From an uncultured Bacteroidales bacterium (GTDB lineage: Bacteria > Bacteroidota > Bacteroidia > Bacteroidales > Paludibacteraceae), in NCBI GenBank assembly GCA_900321775.1, contig ONXE01000047.1:1-11403 (forward strand): DNA of 11,403 bases, read 5' to 3'. How positions within the stretch are numbered: position 1 is the first letter of the stretch; every line of letters starts with the position of its first letter. This document shows, in pieces, positions 9,701-11,403 of the stretch. The position numbers were made by a program, and so were the translations under genes. A model generated the notes under the pieces. It searched no databases. It worked only from the letters and a program-made list of their open reading frames with translations, and was not told the origin of the DNA.

Positions 9701-10414
9701 CTGGGCGAAGGTCCGGACGAGACACTCTACACCATGAGCCGTAACTGCTCGGGTACCGTATATTGCAACATCTATCAGTACAACATCGGCCAGGCCGACA
9801 GCCTGCCTTGGGGTGTTGCTCCGTCGGCTACTATCTTCGACGACGGCACGACCAACTACTACGAGAACGGTTGCGGTGAAATCGCTTACGACGGTCACGG
9901 CGGCTTCTTCATGAGCCAGTACCGTTACAGTTCTGCTACTGCCAAGCCGGCTCTTGCTCACTTCACCAACGGCGTGATGGACTACAACTGCGGCGGCGAG
10001 ATTTCAACCTGCAACCGTGGCGGTATGGCAGTCAGCGTGGACGGCAGTCTGCTAGCCATTGCCCGCGAGACCGGTGTTGTAGCCGTATATGACGTAGAAT
10101 ATGACGCCAACAATGTGCCGACCCTCACCGAGAAATACGTGATCGAATGGGGTAAGTCCGGTTGGGCTATCGCTTGCGAATTCGATGCTGCCGGCAACCT
10201 GTACGTGATCAGTAGCTCCATCGAGCGACTGATGGTATTCTCCCTGCCGAAACTTGTCAACTCGTACACCACGCGCGTTCCTTATAAGAAACAGGATGTG
10301 GGCTTCAAGAACATTGGCGGTCAGGACGACACCGTTCGCAAAGTGCTGCGCGACGGTCAGGTACTGATTATCAAGGGCGACAAGACGTACAACGTACTTG
10401 GAGCGGAGCTTTAA
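6701..10414 (+). CDS. Large secreted multidomain protein with N-acetylmuramoyl-L-alanine amidase (Amidase_3) domain
   Basis: This 1237-residue protein has a signal peptide (about 1-18, ending AVSA). Residues about 22-115 contain a propeller-like blade (SLSPDGSQILYST), and 120-165 are highly charged and probably helical. The Amidase_3 domain spans about 171-395. Expected zinc ligands are His179 (NAGHGGHD), Glu206 (WESNSN) and His282 (SIHSN), with catalytic Glu361 (GFLSEGSF), so it should be active in cutting the MurNAc-L-alanine bond. Residues 402-507 resemble a carboxypeptidase regulatory-like module. About 540-1190 looks like beta-propeller blades (SADGYLEALTVDG, VDGSLLAIARETG, DAAGNLYVISSS) interrupted near 770-850 by a FlgD-like Ig module. 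The tail KVLRDGQVLIIKGDKTYNVLG (1214-1234) resembles the end of the gene at 2-118. The domain calls outside the amidase are weaker. The start overlaps the preceding stop by 4 nt. Confidence 0.87.
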   Translation: MRKSILFLALVVSMAVSAATTVGVDNQKIVLNRDGQITVLAPNGQDESYYWVSLSPDGSQILYSTAHHGTCVCDLQGRVLRSLGRLNAPKWLDNQNVSGMVEHYSEFEHDVVDHIDYYGQNLQTLKKRALTKAETKEFIRKEEEHKEQLRIENEAHAAGFRGVMTAGLSGLKIYVNAGHGGHDPNDRSCWTIPVPETWTNPNGYWESNSNLVKALALRDMLEAAGATVIMSRTTNKSGIRDQQYYSPSSPEYAELVNGDDRDLSAIAEEANANHVDHFLSIHSNALNQQTNYLLLLYSDSPNSASVQQTDIAMARNSGNIQIQNLLTCWTSPSPLLRGDNTFLGYYLGVLYPLTVPGFLSEGSFHDYAPETHRLCNADYCKLEALRFFQHFHTYFGRELPQTATISGYVKSANEKVDVLNQPNFYYTPGTDDQWLPLNGAKVVLMDENFNRLDSVITDNWYNGVFAFYDLQPGTYHVEATLENYKKVVETAIVSATDIVGLRMFLKNTHMDVPDYEDPEQDAGTLPLEEYSFETKGNPVSGGTQTYKRIAYKAGKVATLQSDGIILRDWNFTALDTLPLPAGVTLANVSDIAFSADGYLEALTVDGSSLVFYDYDDDFANPTQGLIASKDQAGEYSFAIHGSLWKQEREWNNTGKLVVTPLASDPYFNDQQNMTPAFFRYAHHSYMVRPVPAAQGLGFCVYDITNGFATMLPVSDTVSVNTVATNGAAIAYVDGYTIHIGILATNAQGASAEYTTFNSIVTPVANIYAGEVSYDETANVFRFRLNEEATSVSISIEKDGETKANENLGAMSKGFHEVANPFGNQGFDGFSITASARSVGYPVKVSNDDPIFQFYVPRGMTVDRTPSSPYFGRIYVSEAQGGQISEGSPAVARKTTQGIYTLTSDFVDITNQGATAWNGNVDWGETTNTNYQFGPANLGVAPSGMVYVPSSVISSSGIYIMDPAHPDSTFQPVFTGKRNKENGTIKNSGVLVTDPVMSCIVLGEGPDETLYTMSRNCSGTVYCNIYQYNIGQADSLPWGVAPSATIFDDGTTNYYENGCGEIAYDGHGGFFMSQYRYSSATAKPALAHFTNGVMDYNCGGEISTCNRGGMAVSVDGSLLAIARETGVVAVYDVEYDANNVPTLTEKYVIEWGKSGWAIACEFDAAGNLYVISSSIERLMVFSLPKLVNSYTTRVPYKKQDVGFKNIGGQDDTVRKVLRDGQVLIIKGDKTYNVLGAEL

Positions 10415-10449
10415 AAGTAAAAATGAAAAACAGATAATATAGCACACAC

Positions 10450-11403
10450 ATGAAGACTAAGAAATTAGGAGGCTTTTGCCGCATGTTGCTGTCCCTTCTC
10501 CTGTTGGCGCTGCCCGTATGGGCAAGCGCTCAGCAGGTGAGCGGTATAGTGCAGGACGTGAACGGCGAGCCGATGATCGGAGTATCCGTGGTTGTCTATG
10601 GTACAGACCAGGGAACTATCACCGACCTTGACGGTCATTTCTCAGTGAACGCCAAGTCTACTGACCAGTTGACTTTCAGTTATGTGGGTTACAAGACCCA
10701 ATATGTGAAAGTAATGAACCGCACCGCTATCAACGTAACTCTCCAGGAAGACAACGAGTTGCTCGAAGAAGTGGTTGTAGTAGGTTATGACACCCAGAAG
10801 AAAGCCAACCTGACGGGCGCAGTTGCTACCGTTAGCGTGGATGACCAATTGGACGGACGTCCTATTCCTAACGTAGGTACAGGCTTGCAGGGTGCCACTC
10901 CGGGTTTGACAGTCACCAACACCTCCGGACGTCTGGGCTCATCGCCTACGTTCCGTATTCGTGGTCAAGTGTCTTCGCTCATCAACGAGAGCGGATGCGA
11001 ACCCCTTATCCTCGTGGACGGAGTGGAGATCTCGGACATCTCGATGCTGAACGCAGACGACATCGCCGACATCTCAGTCCTGAAAGATGCTGCTTCGTCG
11101 TCCATCTACGGTACACGAGGCGCCTTCGGCGTAATCCTTATTACCACGAAAAGCGGCGCCAAGGCTGCAGGTAATTTCCAGATCAACTACTCGAACAACT
11201 TCAACTGGGCTACGCCGACCGTATTGCCGGAGGTGGCCAAGTCATATGTAGGTGCTGAGATGGCCCTTGAGGCTCGTCAGCGCCGCAGCCCGGGTACGAC
11301 CATCTTCAAGAACGCTTGCGGTCTGGTTTGGGACGCTAACTCCATCGACCGTATGAAGGAATGGGACCGCATGTTCAGCGGACAGGATTTGAGCGACGAG
11401 ATG
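10450..11403 (+). CDS. SusC-like TonB-dependent outer-membrane transporter, 5' part
   Basis: The frame is open from an ATG at 10450 to the window edge: 318 codons of a protein usually near 1000 residues. A signal peptide (1-27, ending WASA-QQ) is followed by the carboxypeptidase-regulatory-like domain (about 30-100, beginning VSGIVQDVNGEPMIGVSV), the TonB-box-type EEVVVVGYDTQ (106-116) and the plug domain (about 117-238) with LILVDGVEI and VLKDAASSSIYGTRGAFGVI. These are hallmarks of SusC/RagA transporters, which import oligosaccharides or peptides together with a SusD lipoprotein. A susD would be expected beyond the right edge. The gene begins 35 nt after the amidase stop, with no promoter or terminator visible between them, so cotranscription with the peptidoglycan hydrolases is likely. 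The usual plug phrase LYGSRAANG is replaced by IYGTRGAFG, a modest variation. Substrate cannot be assigned from this fragment. Confidence 0.93.
   Translation, partial: MKTKKLGGFCRMLLSLLLLALPVWASAQQVSGIVQDVNGEPMIGVSVVVYGTDQGTITDLDGHFSVNAKSTDQLTFSYVGYKTQYVKVMNRTAINVTLQEDNELLEEVVVVGYDTQKKANLTGAVATVSVDDQLDGRPIPNVGTGLQGATPGLTVTNTSGRLGSSPTFRIRGQVSSLINESGCEPLILVDGVEISDISMLNADDIADISVLKDAASSSIYGTRGAFGVILITTKSGAKAAGNFQINYSNNFNWATPTVLPEVAKSYVGAEMALEARQRRSPGTTIFKNACGLVWDANSIDRMKEWDRMFSGQDLSDEM

Noticed and set aside
10423..10437. Four-codon ATG...TAA frame between the amidase and susC genes
   Set aside because: It is too short to interpret and lacks a ribosome binding site; it is expected by chance in an A-rich leader.

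Overview
The window reads as Bacteroidota, most likely order Bacteroidales. It has a SusC-type outer-membrane transporter, promoters of the Bacteroidota form TTG-N20-TAnnTTTG, start codons preceded mostly by A-rich leaders without a Shine-Dalgarno sequence, and secreted proteins with the C-terminal tails common in this order. Coding sequence is moderately GC-rich and the intergenic DNA is AT-rich. The genus cannot be read from the sequence alone.

Layout. (1) Positions 2-118 are the 3' end of a plus-strand gene, followed by a clear intrinsic terminator (142-170). (2) Positions 171-247 hold a degenerate 7-bp tandem repeat and the 3' ends of both flanking units. (3) Positions 248-4273, minus strand, are a tight four-gene unit transcribed leftward: a peptidase S66 LD-carboxypeptidase, then the polyamine ABC transporter genes potA, potB and potC. 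Gaps are 11 and 29 nt, and potB and potC overlap by 4 nt. No substrate-binding protein gene (potD) follows. (4) Positions 4274-4745 are a divergent intergenic region of about 470 bp. It holds two facing-away promoters of nearly identical design, a 20-bp-period G-rich repeat, a run of perfect 7-bp CCATTTT repeats and a pair of overlapping palindromes. (5) Positions 4746-11403, plus strand, hold a secreted GHL10-family glycosyl hydrolase, a 1237-residue secreted protein with an Amidase_3 (N-acetylmuramoyl-L-alanine amidase) domain, and the first 318 codons of a SusC-like TonB-dependent transporter. The first two overlap by 4 nt; the third starts 35 nt after the second.

How the genes may work together. 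The plus-strand pair suggests a two-step peptidoglycan-degrading module. An amidase strips stem peptides from glycan strands, and a GHL10 enzyme could cut the bare glycan; the E. coli GHL10 enzyme DigH is known to act on denuded glycans. The SusC-like transporter behind them could import the products, and the cytoplasmic LD-carboxypeptidase across the divergent promoter trims murein tetrapeptides during recycling. The enzyme assignments rest on visible motifs. The idea of one integrated wall-turnover or wall-scavenging locus is inference. The polyamine transporter appears to be carried along in the LD-carboxypeptidase transcript.
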